From Hormiphora californensis (lineage: Eukaryota > Ctenophora > Tentaculata > Cydippida > Pleurobrachiidae), in the NCBI GenBank assembly GCA_020137815.1, contig CM035350.1, positions 353,011 to 417,010 on the forward strand: a DNA stretch of 64,000 bases, read 5' to 3'. Under the pieces are notes generated by a model, which was given only the letters and a program-made list of their open reading frames with translations, had not been told where the DNA came from and made no database searches. The stretch's first letter is position 1. The number at the start of each line of letters is the position of its first letter. The position numbers were made by a program, and so were the translations under genes. Shown here in pieces: positions 54,774 to 64,000 of this stretch.

Positions 54774-56365
54774 GGGGGGGGGGGTGACACGTAACACTTT
54801 GTAACACTTTGTAACATGTGCAGAAAACTTTTTGTGCACGTTACATGTTACAAAGTGTTACAAAGTATTACATAGTGTTACAAAGTGTTACATAGTGTTA
54901 CAAAGTGTTACAAAGTGTTACAAAGTGTTACATAGTGTTACAAAGTGTTACATAGTGTTACAAAGTGTTACATAGTGTTACAAAGTGTTACATAGTGTTA
55001 CAAAGTGTTACATAGTGTTACAAAGTGTCACAAAGTGTTACATAGTGTCACAAAGTGTTACAAAGTGTTACAAATTGTTACAAAAACACAAGGATTTGTA
55101 GCGAAGCAAATTTTCAATCTTAGACCTAAAATTGATTTTGGAAAAATTTTATTTCTTTTTCCAACAGAAACGTAGTATACTACTACATATCATCTTATTA
55201 AGTACAAAGAATCGATTACCAATGAAAAAAAGTCGATTGGGTCACAACTCACAGGTGACTCAGCACATTGGGGGCCTCTGAGAGGCACAATACTTCTAAT
55301 ATCACTCTAAAAACTTTACCGTTGTCTAAAGTTCATATTTTTCTTTACCAAATGGACTATTTCAGCCCTGATTTCCACAGTCGATGACATCGGAGGCTCA
55401 AAACATCCGCAAATTAGTAAAAAAGTGTATGTTTTAAGTGTTACAAATTGTTACAAAAACACAAGGATTTGTAGCGAAGCAAATTTTCAATCTTAGACCT
55501 AAAATTGATTTTGGAAAAATTTTATTTCTTTTTCCAACAGAAACGTAGTATATCATCTTATTAAGTACAAAGAATCGATTACCAATGAAAAAAAGTCGAT
55601 TGGGTCACAACTCACAGGTGACTCAGCACATTGGGGGCCTCTGAGAGGCACAATACTTCTAATATCACTCTAAAAATATTGTCTAAAGTTCATATTTTTC
55701 TTTACCAAATGGACTATTTCAGCCCTGATTTCCACAGTCGATGACATCGGAGGCTCAAAACATCCGCAAATTAGTAAAAAAGTGTATGTTTTAACCCTAG
55801 AAATGATGTAAAACTTTTAGATGTGTTCTAGAAAGACACCAAAGTCGTTCAAATTACTTATTCACCAACCGTTGAAAATTTGCTTCGCTACAAATCCTTG
55901 TGTTTTTGTAACAATTTGTAACACTTTGTAACAATTTGTAACACTTTGTAACAATTTGTAACACTTTGTAACAATTTGTAACACTTTGTGACACTATGTA
56001 ACACTTTGTAACACTATGTAACACTTTGTAACACTATGTAACACTTTGTAACACTATGTAACACTTTGTAACACTATGTAACACTTTGTAACACTATGTA
56101 ACACTTTGTAACACTATGTAACACTTTGTAACACTATGTAACACTTTGTAACACTATGTAACACTTTGTAACACTATGTAACACTTTGTAACACTATGTA
56201 ACACTTTGTAACACTATGTAACACTTTGTAACACTATGTAACACTTTGTAACACTATGTAACACTTTGTAACACTATGTAACACTTTGTAACATGTGCAG
56301 AAAACTTTTTGTGCGCGTTACATGTTACAAAGTGTTACAAAGTGTTACGTGTCACCCCCCCCCCC
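54774..56365. mobile_element. Hairpin element with inverted TGTTACAAAG arrays
   Basis: Terminal GGGGGGGTGACACGTAACAC and complement. Each arm is a minisatellite (GTGTTACAAA / GTGTTACATA units, left 54838-55085, right 55912-56290 in complement). Each arm also has the short hairpin ACATGTGCAGAAAACTTTTT near its tip. The centre contains a 370-bp direct duplication. Confidence 0.85.
55065..55797. repeat. Direct duplication of about 370 bp inside the hairpin element
   Basis: CACAAGGATTTGTAGCGAAG occurs at 55087 and 55460 in the same orientation, and in complement near 55885. The second copy lacks a few short blocks. Confidence 0.85.
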
Positions 56366-56600
56366 AATGTAAACAGGGAAATCAGTTTTTAATCAGTTGT
56401 ATTCTACACGCTACCTACTTTTCCAATAATGGGGATTGGGTAGTTTTTTCAGTTGTCATATTTCTCTACTACTGAGGGAATGTAAAGGTTGTTAGTGGTT
56501 GCGGATCTAGGGTCTAATATACAGTTCAGATTTAAAAGAAACACGGTTTGATAAAAAGTTAATAAATTAGAATGTTAAAACCACGGCAAATATAAAACTC

Positions 56601-57575
56601 TTATAAACTCTCTTTAACACCAGACTGTTTCATAAGATCCTTGTACTGCTCGGGAAACAGTGCTGGAAGGAAGGAGGTAGCTCCACACCAGGTCTCTATG
56701 TTACCCTCCGTAACACACATAAAATCGTGTGCCAGGGCCACATTATCAGGAAAGCTCTCTCCCACGATAGGGGGTAGTTTCTGGTATCGGAGACTAAAAT
56801 GGGTTAGTATGGTGTAACTAGCTCCCATTTCCCTCCCAACTTCCACCGCCTGACTGACAGTTGTGTGCTTCTTAGCAGCGGACTGCTCGGCGAGGGAGTT
56901 CTGGTGTGTTGCCTCGTGGATCAAGACATCACAATCCTTGCCAGCGGCAACAAAGTCAGGGTTGGGAAGAGTGTCACCCGAGTAGGCCACCTTCCAATCT
57001 CCCGCCTCAATAGCCACACACCAGGAATCGCGTGTGTGCATGGTGGGTGCAAGGTAAATACCCGAGATCCCCAACTTTCCCTCCTGCTCCTTCCTTATCG
57101 CAGGATCAGCGTGCAACTCACCCAGTGAGATAAGGTTAACAGGAGCACCGGGCGTTTCCGCAGTGTCTCTCAGCCAGATAAACATTCTCCCCGGACACAG
57201 GATGGTGAGGGGCTCTCCGGTCATCTCATGGTACAACCTGGCTATGGACATGGTGCCGCCACAGTGGTCAAAGTGGATGTGGGATAGATAGAGGAAGTTT
57301 AGTTTCCCAATCACCTCCCTTGTCCCCTCCATCCCTCTAACTCGGATCACCGGTGACCGGTAGTGGCACACCGTCTGTGTTGAATGTGATTTTTAAAACC
57401 GCCCCTTTCCTGTCGTGTGCTCTAACATCCCAGGTATACCCAGCTGCAATGTCCAGAAACCGACCTTTGTTTAAGATGTAACGATCTTCCTCTAGATCTA
57501 TGGTTACTTCATTAAACACACACTTAACACGTATCGTTGTGTTCAATTCTTGGAGTAGACCGTCACGAGTTGATT
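56601..57575 (-). CDS. tRNase Z-type metallo-beta-lactamase, exon 2 (C-terminal and catalytic)
   Basis: Zinc-binding motif SHIHFDHCGG, then AYSGDT, LIHEATHQNSL, KHTTVSQAVEVG and ILTHFSLRY. These match, in order, motifs of tRNase Z enzymes (3' tRNA end processing), closest to ELAC2-type spacing. The exon starts after CCTCCTCAG at 57575, in phase with 58536. The first 70 codons (DRYILNKGRFLDIAAGYTW) and the catalytic frame are offset by +1; both frames are open over 57337-57375, so the break lies there. With one base skipped, exons 58659-58536 and 57575-56601 give about 365 residues, close to the short tRNase Z length. A splice at ACACAG/ACGG is an alternative explanation. The stop is at 56601. 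Confidence 0.8.
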
Positions 57576-57769
57576 CTGAGGAGGTTAGGAAGGGTGTGTT
57601 AGTGGGATGTACACGGGGAACCGTGTGCAGAAAGTATAGCGCGTGTCAGCACTTGGCAAATATTCCAAATATGTGGGATGGTAACCTGATACTATTAACT
57701 ATATGTGGGATGGTAACCGGATACTATCACTGCCTGGTGATCACTATTAGCCCTCTACAGGATTCTAAA

Positions 57770-57930
57770 TGAGGGAGTCACACTGCTTAGTGATTCCCAT
57801 CAGCAACCCACATGATTCTAAATGAGGGAGTCACACTGCTTAGTGATTCCCATCAGCAACCCACAGGATTCTAAATGAGGGAGTCACACTGCTTAGTGAT
57901 TCCCATCAGCAACCCACAGGATTCTCACTC
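57770..57930. repeat. 54-bp tandem repeat, three copies
   Basis: Units of GGGAGTCACACTGCTTAGTG plus CCCATCAGCAACCCAC in the intron between the two tRNase Z exons. Confidence 0.9.
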
Positions 57931-58535
57931 AAACCTACTTAGGCGAAGGATTTTTCCAGTGAGGCAGTTCCATCACGACGAGTTGGAGAGAGGAGTTCCA
58001 GTAAAGACAGTTCCAGACTCTCTCTTTACGATCCTGATCCCGATGCTGTTCTACCCGGAAACTCTGTACAGGGAACCTATGCCCGAATAACTTCTGCCCG
58101 GATAATCTATCCCTGGAACCTCGGCCTGAACTATGCCAGACCCTGATACTACTGTTATGCTGCGGTGCTGCTGCGACCCTATGTGAGTGGAGGCCGAGGA
58201 CTACCTAAATGAGGAAGTGGATTACTGAGGACGACAACCGTAAGAGGAGCGACAACTGTGAGTGTTTTAGCCCATCATTGTGATGTATTACTTATTCCAT
58301 TTCTTGCCAATAGTCATATCGCGTGTTTACTTTGTTACCCTGGTTAGTGCATTATTCTGAGCTATTGTCTAGTGGTACGACGTTGGGAGTGTATTATTAG
58401 GAGTACACAGCGCCCAAAGTCTTACAAACAGGTTACAGTTTAAAACATAACAACACTATACTAGGGAGGCAAGGAGGGTGGTATGGAGGGGTTTTTGTCC
58501 ACTAGGCGAACCAAAAAGGTCTACATTTCAGTTAC
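57931..58535. other. Intron sequence, nothing further recognised
   Basis: Remaining intron of the tRNase Z-type gene. Short open frames lack support. Confidence 0.4.
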
Positions 58536-58668
58536 CATATTCGAGACACACGATGCATCCCATCCAACCGTCATCGGGAATCTTGAGGACGTACATATTA
58601 TCATCCCCCTCATCCCCTTCTTCCACCACATGGCAGTCACCTAATTTTTCTACCTCCATCCTGACCAC
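58536..58668 (-). CDS. tRNase Z-type gene, exon 1
   Basis: Acceptor CAACAG then GTGGTCAGG and ATG at 58659, giving MEVEKLGDCHVVEEGDEGDD and DDGWMGCIVCLEY. It ends in phase 1 at GTAACT and matches exon 2's phase. The acceptor before the ATG implies an upstream non-coding exon or a longer coding one. Confidence 0.55.
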
Positions 58669-58980
58669 CTGTTGATATGTAGGTTGTTAAAGGGAGGGTA
58701 TTCTACATGTATCATGTACTAACTAGTTGCTCATAGGACCTACGAATCGCATATCAAATTGCGATTTACGTTTTTGGTGTATAGTGTGAGAGGAAGAGAG
58801 AGTATGGTGCTCCAAATAGCTCATGTTGAATTTCTGTGTAAAGTTATAAAAAGCGAGCTAAAAGTTAAAAAAAAGTGAAGTGAAAACGAAGTGAAGTGAA
58901 AACAAAGTGAAGTGAAAACAAAGTATTCTGAATAATGAGTTCAGAGCAAGAATTAAATAGGGAAGAAAATCGAAAAATAC

Positions 58981-59042
58981 TGGGTTTGACAGGGAATTGA
59001 ACCAGGGACCTCCAGAGAGACATGCTAAGCTACCAAACCCTA
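58981..59042 (-). pseudogene. Deleted copy of the tRNA-like sequence
   Basis: Identical to 59287-59361 except that about 17 nt of the D-arm/anticodon stem are missing and one T-stem base differs. Confidence 0.6.
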
Positions 59043-59286
59043 TGTACTGATCGCATTTCATCGCTCTATATTCAAGATCCTGCCCTTAGCTAGACACCAT
59101 GTGATAAAGGGAAGTAATTTTGATATCTCCTTCTGGTGATCAACACACACACACGCCCTCTGTACAACAGTTTAATGGGGAATCTCACACATACACGGGC
59201 AGAACTCGGTTAAGGAGAGATTAATTAGTATTCTGAATAATGAGTTCAGAGCAAGAATTAAATAGGGAAGAAAATCGAAAAATACT

Positions 59287-59361
59287 GGGTTTGACCGGGA
59301 ATTGAACCAGGGACCTCCAGAGAGACATGCTCGGAGCTATAAACCACTAAGCTACCAAACC
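59287..59361 (-). tRNA. tRNA-like gene or pseudogene
   Basis: 75 nt. Acceptor GGTTTGG pairs with TCAAACC, the D-arm has TAGCTTAGTGG (A box), and the T-arm is CCTGG-TTCAATT-CCCGG with one mismatch and a perfect B box GGTTCAATTCC. The anticodon stem is weak and base 33 is not T, so the anticodon (TGT on my count) is unsafe. It could be a tRNA-derived SINE head. Confidence 0.45.
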
Positions 59362-59616
59362 CTATGTACTGATCGCATTTCATCGCTCTATATTCAAGAT
59401 CCTGCCCTTAGCTAGACACCATGTGATAAAGGGAAGTAATTTTGATATCTCCTTCTGGTGATCAACACACACACACGCCCTCTGTACAACAGTTTAATGG
59501 GGAATCTCACACATACACGGGCAGAACTCGGTTAAGGAGAGATTAATTAGTATTCTGAATAATGAGTTCAGAGCAAGAATTAAATAGGGAAGAAAATCGA
59601 AAAATACTGGGTTTGA

Positions 59617-59740
59617 AAAAAAGTGAAGTGAAAACAAAGTGAAGTGAAAAAAAGTGAAGTGAAAAAAAAGTGAAGTGAAAAAAAGTGAAGTGAAAAAAGT
59701 GAAGTGAAAAAAGTGAAGTGAAAAAAAATTGAAGTGAAAA
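59617..59740. repeat. GAAGTGAAAA minisatellite
   Basis: About ten units of 10-13 bp. A short related array is at 58863-58925. Confidence 0.92.
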
Positions 59741-59879
59741 GATTTTGATTTTGATTTGACCTCTTGATGAGTCACGTGCTCTAAATGGCTCAGGTGGCTC
59801 AGGTAGGATGGACGCTTTTTATAAACCGTATTGAGGCCAAACGAAAAGAGATTGAGACTTCTAGTTTTCACTAGCTGGT

Positions 59880-60549
59880 AGATCTACTAGATGTGTGTGC
59901 ATTAGTTGGGGTGAACTTTACCATCATCTCCAGAAACGTCCTACAGAACGTCTTAAAGTTGTCATTTTTGATACACTGACCAAACTTCTTTGAGCTCAAT
60001 TTACACCTTTAAAATGGAATCTAATCGAAAAACTAAGACTAAATCATGGAAAGAGAATTGTCTGAACTTTCAGATGCTGAATTGCGAATTTTCAGAACCC
60101 GAGTTGTAAGGGTCGTAAATCGCGTCGAAAGTGTTATGACTTAGATGTTAAAATAGATATAATGACGATATGGCTTTTTTCGCCATAGTGGGTCCAAATG
60201 GGTCCATCTCAAACTTAATCAATATCTTCGACTGATATTACGTCATCAGTATGACGTCATAACTTCATGACGTCACGTTATGACGTCAAAATGACGTCAA
60301 AAACAAAATTTTCGCTTCATTTTGACGTCATAACGTGACGTCACGACGCGACGTTATGACGTCATACTGATGACGTAATATCATCTGGAATATCAAGTCG
60401 AAGATATTGATTAAATTTGAGATGGATTTGTTGAGATTCGGACCCGCTATGGCGAAAAAAGCTATATCGTCATATCTATTTTAAAATAGTCATAACACTT
60501 TCGACGCGATTTACGACCTTTACAACTAGGGTTCTGAAAATTCGCAATA
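59880..60549. mobile_element. Foldback element with a TGACGTCA-dense centre
   Basis: Inverted arms 60072-60240 and 60370-60549 (CGTCGAAAGTGTTATGACT and complement). Seven perfect TGACGTCA palindromes lie in the centre (60240-60372). It shares outer sequence with 20400-21060. Confidence 0.75.
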
Positions 60550-60554
60550 TGGGG

Positions 60555-60760
60555 GGTCCAGCTCTAAAAAAAGCTAAACTAACGGCCTAAATCAGGGTAC
60601 CTTTAGCTTTTTTAGCTTTTTTTTAAAGCTTTTTTAGCCTTTTTTAGCTTTTTTATAGCTCTTTTAGCTTTTTAAGCTTTTTTAGGCTAAAAAAGCTAAA
60701 AAAAGCTAAAATTGAGATTTTAGTGGATTCATATTATATATAGGTTCGAATCCCGCTGAC
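60555..60760. repeat. TTTAGC-rich low-complexity tract with a tRNA T-arm-like end
   Basis: Runs of TTTTTTAGC and its complement. At about 60739, GGTTCGAATCCCGC is a perfect pol III B box followed by a T-run, but no A box or acceptor stem is found. Confidence 0.6.
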
Positions 60761-60852
60761 GCCAAATTTTTTAAAATTTTATTATAACGTTTTATAACGT
60801 TTTTTGAACTTTTTTAAAACTATTGTTATCAAATTTGAATGATATTTTTTCC

Positions 60853-60930
60853 CTGCCCGGGTGAATGCCGAAGGCAATCACCCGGGATGATCTTTTTAGC
60901 ACGCACGTGCTAAAAAGATCATTCAGGGTT
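60853..60930. repeat. Two adjacent perfect hairpins
   Basis: CCCGGGTGAATGCC/GGCAATCACCCGGG, then GATCTTTTTAGCACG/CGTGCTAAAAAGATC. Confidence 0.85.
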
Positions 60931-60965
60931 TAGAAATCAGCAGATTGTGTAGTTAACTAAAAGTG

Positions 60966-60986
60966 TCCGTCCGTCCGTCCGTCCGT
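60966..60986. repeat. (CCGT)n microsatellite
   Basis: Five tetranucleotide units. Confidence 0.9.
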
Positions 60987-61137
60987 CTTGTCGTACATTG
61001 GTCGCCCCAATACCGCTCGGAACCTTGCCTAGCTAGACAGTAGACTGTGTTTCGCACGCCCCGCACAAAGTAAAGGAGGGTTAGAGTATAACAATCGGAA
61101 CCCACGTTTTTACACCATTTTGTTAAGACCACTCGTT

Positions 61138-61347
61138 TTAAATAAATGTTAGTCGACAGTCGCGGTTACGAACCTGTGCTCTTGATAGTTTGTGATCCTC
61201 AAGGCTGCTGGACCGGTCAAGAGAGTTACAAAACTGATCGGTGCTAGTTCGGCGGGGTGCCGGTGGGAGAGGTGTCTCCCCGGGGTCCACTAACTGGGCC
61301 GGAGGGGGGTGTCGATTGGATGTTGAGAAACTCGGTGTGGCATCATC
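61138..61347 (-). CDS. C-terminal exon of an unknown protein
   Basis: Acceptor TTCTTACAG, then 69 codons and TAA, phase 0. Pro-rich start (NRHPPPAQLVDPGETPLPPA), then SLDRSSSLEDHKLSRAQ and a basic end RNRDCRLTFI. It looks like a disordered signalling or scaffold tail with possible SH3-binding prolines (inference). Upstream exons were not found before 62640. Confidence 0.6.
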   Translation of the reverse strand, partial: DDATPSFSTSNRHPPPAQLVDPGETPLPPAPRRTSTDQFCNSLDRSSSLEDHKLSRAQVRNRDCRLTFI

Positions 61348-61797
61348 CTGTAAGAAGACGAGTTCAGTTGTGACTTGTGACGGATTGTAGCAAAAATTTG
61401 TTGGGTAAGGGGTAACTCAACAACATAAAATGCGGTGTGAGCCACAAAAGGTGTGGCAGTTTCTAGGAAAAAGGGAAATACAAAACAGACGATAGTATGT
61501 TGATAACATTGCATTGATATAACATTGATACCTGATCAGTAGCCCGTGCTATTGATATTTTTCTCGGCCCCTGCTTAGCCACACTTATGGGCTGGAAGAT
61601 CTGACGATTCTGCGTAGAATGCAAAAAACGAGACTTGAAAATATTAAAAGGGGGCCATGTTCTTCCAGTTTAAAGTTAGGTAGTTTCGTTGAAAACTTCA
61701 ATTTTTGTCAAAATGGACTCCCGCTTAGCAACTACGATTAGCAAACTTCATAAGCGATGGACTTAGAATATTCAATGGCAAAAAGTAAATAGTCGAA

Positions 61798-61842
<45 letters not shown>

Positions 61843-61903
61843 GGGGAGAGAGCGAGAGGAGAGAAAAGATAGAGAGGAAAGAGAGAGAGAGAGAGAGATA
61901 GAG
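61798..61903. repeat. (GA)n microsatellite
   Basis: GA-rich run with interruptions. Confidence 0.93.
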
Positions 61904-62269
61904 GAGCTTCGACTACTCTACTAGACAGCAGGATCCTTCCATATATGATATAACCATCTCGTGTGTTTTGAATCACCATAAATCGAACAGAATATAACAC
62001 GGGATGCCATGGGCCACACTCCAGCATGCTAGTCCCATGCTTCCAGCCCTCCCTGCCACTATTGCTGAGGAAGACCTTGTGAGGGATGTCCGAGTGAGGG
62101 GTCCTAGTCCCCTACTATGTGGCCTCTAGATTGGATTCAGTACCTCCCTGCCTTCTCCCTGCTATTCAGAGTTCCCTGCACAATTCAGAGTTCTCCTGTT
62201 TTTCACTGCTGTAGCTAGGGGCTGCCGTATATCTCCAGTAGCTAGAGAGGCCAGTCCCGTACAGCTACA

Positions 62270-62638
62270 ATACACTACCAATCCCTCTCAACCCGCTACC
62301 CCCAGCTCGCATCATCACATCTCAACACCGCTCACCACAGACCTCTCTCCCGCCTCCCACTCCAGACAGGCCAGCAGCATCAGGAGCTAACCCACACACA
62401 GCACCCACAACTCTAAACTACCCCCTATCATCAAGGCATCACCCGAACAACAGAGACACCCCACCCCTGAAGTCCAGGAACAAGTCTCTCTCCATCTCCA
62501 GCTCCTATCTCTGAATCCCCGGAGATACAGGAGTCCCCAGCGAAGGAGAGACTCTAGTCTTGTTATCTCCTCCAGCGCTGCACTCCAGTCACCGACCCAA
62601 CCTTAATAACTGTTACTGGACCTCCTAAAACACCGGCT
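62270..62638 (+). other. Pro/Ser/Arg-rich region, probably coding or partly coding
   Basis: Several frames are open and rich in Pro, Ser, Thr and Arg (for example SPQRRRDSSLVISSSAA). It leads directly into the first firm exon of the plus-strand gene. Splice limits cannot be fixed. Confidence 0.35.
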
Positions 62639-62776
62639 GTGTATAATGTCACTGAGACAGTGTTCCGGCTACCACCCCGGGCACCTAGCAGTAGACGGGC
62701 TCCCAGTACAGTCAGCAGACCTCCTAACACAAGACAGAGGAAGTGGAGAAGAATTCTTTCCCCAGGCTTTACACAA
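62639..62776 (+). CDS. Plus-strand gene, exon a (5' limit uncertain)
   Basis: Frame GPPKTPAVYNVTETVFRLPP, then SSRRAPSTVSRPPNTRQRK, ending FTQ at donor GTACAT, phase 0. The frame is open upstream to about 62590. Confidence 0.6.
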
Positions 62777-62896
62777 GTACATAAAACAATCTTAATCTTT
62801 GAAATCTTTCTCCTGAAACAAATCTGCCTGAAAATGGCCCTGAAATCTCACGATTTAGTGTGAAACTACATTAGTTCAGTATTTCTATACTTTCAG

Positions 62897-62980
62897 AGGA
62901 GACGAGTGAAGATAGAACTGGACCCGAACTCTCCCTACATGCAGGATAAGGAAAAGATAACAGAGGACATCGCCAAAATT
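62897..62980 (+). CDS. Plus-strand gene, exon b
   Basis: Acceptor CTTTCAG, 28 codons (RRRVKIELDPNSPYMQDKEK, ITEDIAKI), donor GTAAGC. Phase 0 at both ends. Confidence 0.75.
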
Positions 62981-63118
62981 GTAAGCCATTAACTACTTGT
63001 TTATATCTTCAATCTTGTACCAGACCCTTCCTCGCTCTGCCCAGAGAAGGTGGAGCGAGATGGTGATCCTTTGTTTGTCTACAGTCCTAATAGCACACCT
63101 CTCTGCTATCTTCTTCAG

Positions 63119-63298
63119 GCGGTAGCACAACTCGTTGAACAGAGTCTAAACCCAGTCAGGGCTAAACAAGCAGCCAAGTTCCGACGGCGTACTTTGAGAA
63201 TGTCTCGTAAGAAGAAGGAATCAGAGTTAACTGAAGTTGATAAAATGAGAACAGAAGTAGTGAATAGTGTCTATCTGGGTGGTGCAACTCCTGCTGTG
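63119..63298 (+). CDS. Plus-strand gene, exon c
   Basis: Acceptor TTCTTCAG, 60 codons, donor GTACGA, phase 0. A charged, helical segment: VAQLVEQSLNPVRAKQAAKF, RRRTLRMSRKKKESELTE. Likely coiled-coil or nucleic-acid/lipid-contacting helix (inference). Confidence 0.75.
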
Positions 63299-63407
63299 GT
63301 ACGATTGTTACCATGGTTACCATGGTTACCATGACAGTTACCATGACCCTCCTTTTCCAAATAGTGCCCGTTACAAATCCTAACCCCCTCTCTCTCTCTC
63401 TCCACAG

Positions 63408-63545
63408 CCTAATTTCCTGCTGGAGGTAACGGACAGTGGAGGAGCAGGGGCAGCCTCAGATACCTCAGCTACCTCACCTGATGAGAATGAAGGGTTCGAT
63501 GAGGAGAATGATGGCTGGTCTCCAGAAGATCCTCACCCAGATTAG
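63408..63545 (+). CDS. Plus-strand gene, exon d (ambiguous 3' limit)
   Basis: Acceptor TCCACAG, frame PNFLLEVTDSGG then an acidic stretch (DENEGFDEENDGW), reaching TAG at 63543. Either it ends after six codons at donor GAG/GTAACG (63425), giving a microexon, or the sequence has an extra base and runs on into 63526-63612. A third possibility is a genuine alternative C-terminus. Confidence 0.45.
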   Translation, partial: PNFLLEVTDSGGAGAASDTSATSPDENEGFDEENDGWSPEDPHPD

Positions 63546-63612
63546 AGACCTACCTGCCGCCACTATTGGAGAACTGAAGACATACAAGTGCCCACCCAAG
63601 GAGGTCCACGAT
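63526..63612 (+). CDS. Plus-strand gene, exon e
   Basis: Acceptor GGTCTCCAG, 29 codons, donor GTAAGT, phase 0. Contains AATIGELKTYKCPPKEVHD. The E-[IL]-K-[ST]-x-x-x-P-P pattern resembles the helix preceding the AAA5 region of dynein heavy chains, but the flanking Ser/Pro-rich exons do not fit a dynein. Confidence 0.7.
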
Positions 63613-63733
63613 GTAAGTACACGGGGGGCTTTGTGTATCATGGGTGTATTGGTAGTTTCAGCAGGACTCAGAAAAGGGTGTGCATGATGAGGGTATCAAT
63701 ATGGAGTGCTAAACTGGGTCTACCTAGCAACAG

Positions 63734-63946
63734 GATAGTGATGGAGAGGAGAACTACCCAGGGTACCGTCCCACCTCCACACCTACTGGTTCACATAGTG
63801 TCCGTGGTTCACCGCTACAACAAGGCCCCCGTGGTGGGTCACCAGGTGTTCGTATTGGAACTGGGTATGTTAGGCGGGGTCCCACAATCAAGGAAACGGT
63901 GGCGGAAATTAAAAGTTATGATACTCCCCCACGAGAAATAAGGGAT
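63734..63946 (+). CDS. Plus-strand gene, exon f (continues beyond the window)
   Basis: Acceptor CTAGCAACAG, 71 codons, donor GTAAGT, phase 0. A Gly/Ser/Pro-rich half (GSPLQQGPRGGSPGVRIG) is followed by KETVAEIKSYDTPPREIRD, a second copy of the exon e motif. The next exon lies to the right of 64000. Confidence 0.75.
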
Positions 63947-64000
63947 GTAAGTCGGTCATGTGTCTTCCTTTCTAAACAACACACAACTTGTGCATGTAGC

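Larger units (their letters stand above)
58923..59600. repeat. Tandem duplication (about 310 bp) carrying a tRNA-like sequence
   Basis: TATTCTGAATAATGAGTTCA starts copies at 58924, 59230 and 59551. The third is cut short by a GAAGTGAAAA array. The first two contain the tRNA-like sequence. Confidence 0.9.

Overview
The window is animal (metazoan) nuclear DNA. It has GT-AG introns, mostly 60-700 bp, extracellular immunoglobulin (Ig) domains on phase-1 exons, an SLC29A4-type transporter, a tRNase Z-type protein, non-LTR retrotransposon remains, and very many terminal-inverted-repeat (TIR) elements and microsatellites. Small introns and a large Ig receptor would suit a sponge or another early-branching marine invertebrate, but the species cannot be named from sequence alone.

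0.5-18.8 kb: one minus-strand gene for a type I membrane receptor with about 13 complete Ig-like domains and two half domains. I traced 25 exons (18771 down to 517). Every splice phase agrees across the chain, apart from one +1 break in exon 9. The first exon, with the signal peptide, is not in view. The 3.8-kb intron between exons 12 and 13 contains, on the opposite strand, an apparently intronless SLC29A4/ENT4-like transporter gene (8153-10118) whose N-terminus is coded by a 33-bp minisatellite. Introns of the receptor gene hold two palindromic elements of about 750 bp, a foldback element and several minisatellites.

19-41 kb: repeat-rich. It contains three tandem 1-kb units that carry a captured exon, a LINE reverse transcriptase fragment, and a 2.7-kb segmental duplication (24.9-29.1 versus 29.5-32.3 kb). 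A second minus-strand membrane gene (Kazal-like exon, transmembrane exon, acidic tail; 31.9-34.4 kb, perhaps to 35.2 kb) lies among these. One duplicate of its tail exon is interrupted by a foldback element whose empty site survives in the other duplicate. At 38.9-40.8 kb a palindromic element contains a TTAA-target element, which itself contains a TA-target element.

41-56.4 kb: almost entirely mobile or satellite DNA. It includes a head-to-tail array of Helitron-like units (41.9-44.7 kb), a TTAA-target element grown by internal tandem duplication (48.2-52.4 kb), a 1.56-kb palindrome (52.6-54.2 kb) and a hairpin element built from 10-mer arrays (54.8-56.4 kb).

56.6-64 kb: gene-bearing again. 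A two-exon tRNase Z-type metallo-beta-lactamase gene lies on the minus strand, followed by a tandemly duplicated tRNA-like sequence, a palindrome dense in TGACGTCA sites, a terminal exon of an unknown minus-strand gene (61.1-61.3 kb), and a multi-exon plus-strand gene running off the right edge.

Five coding regions each carry a frame break in the same direction (+1, one extra base). This most simply suggests base insertion errors in the assembly, and it should be kept in mind when reading the gene models.
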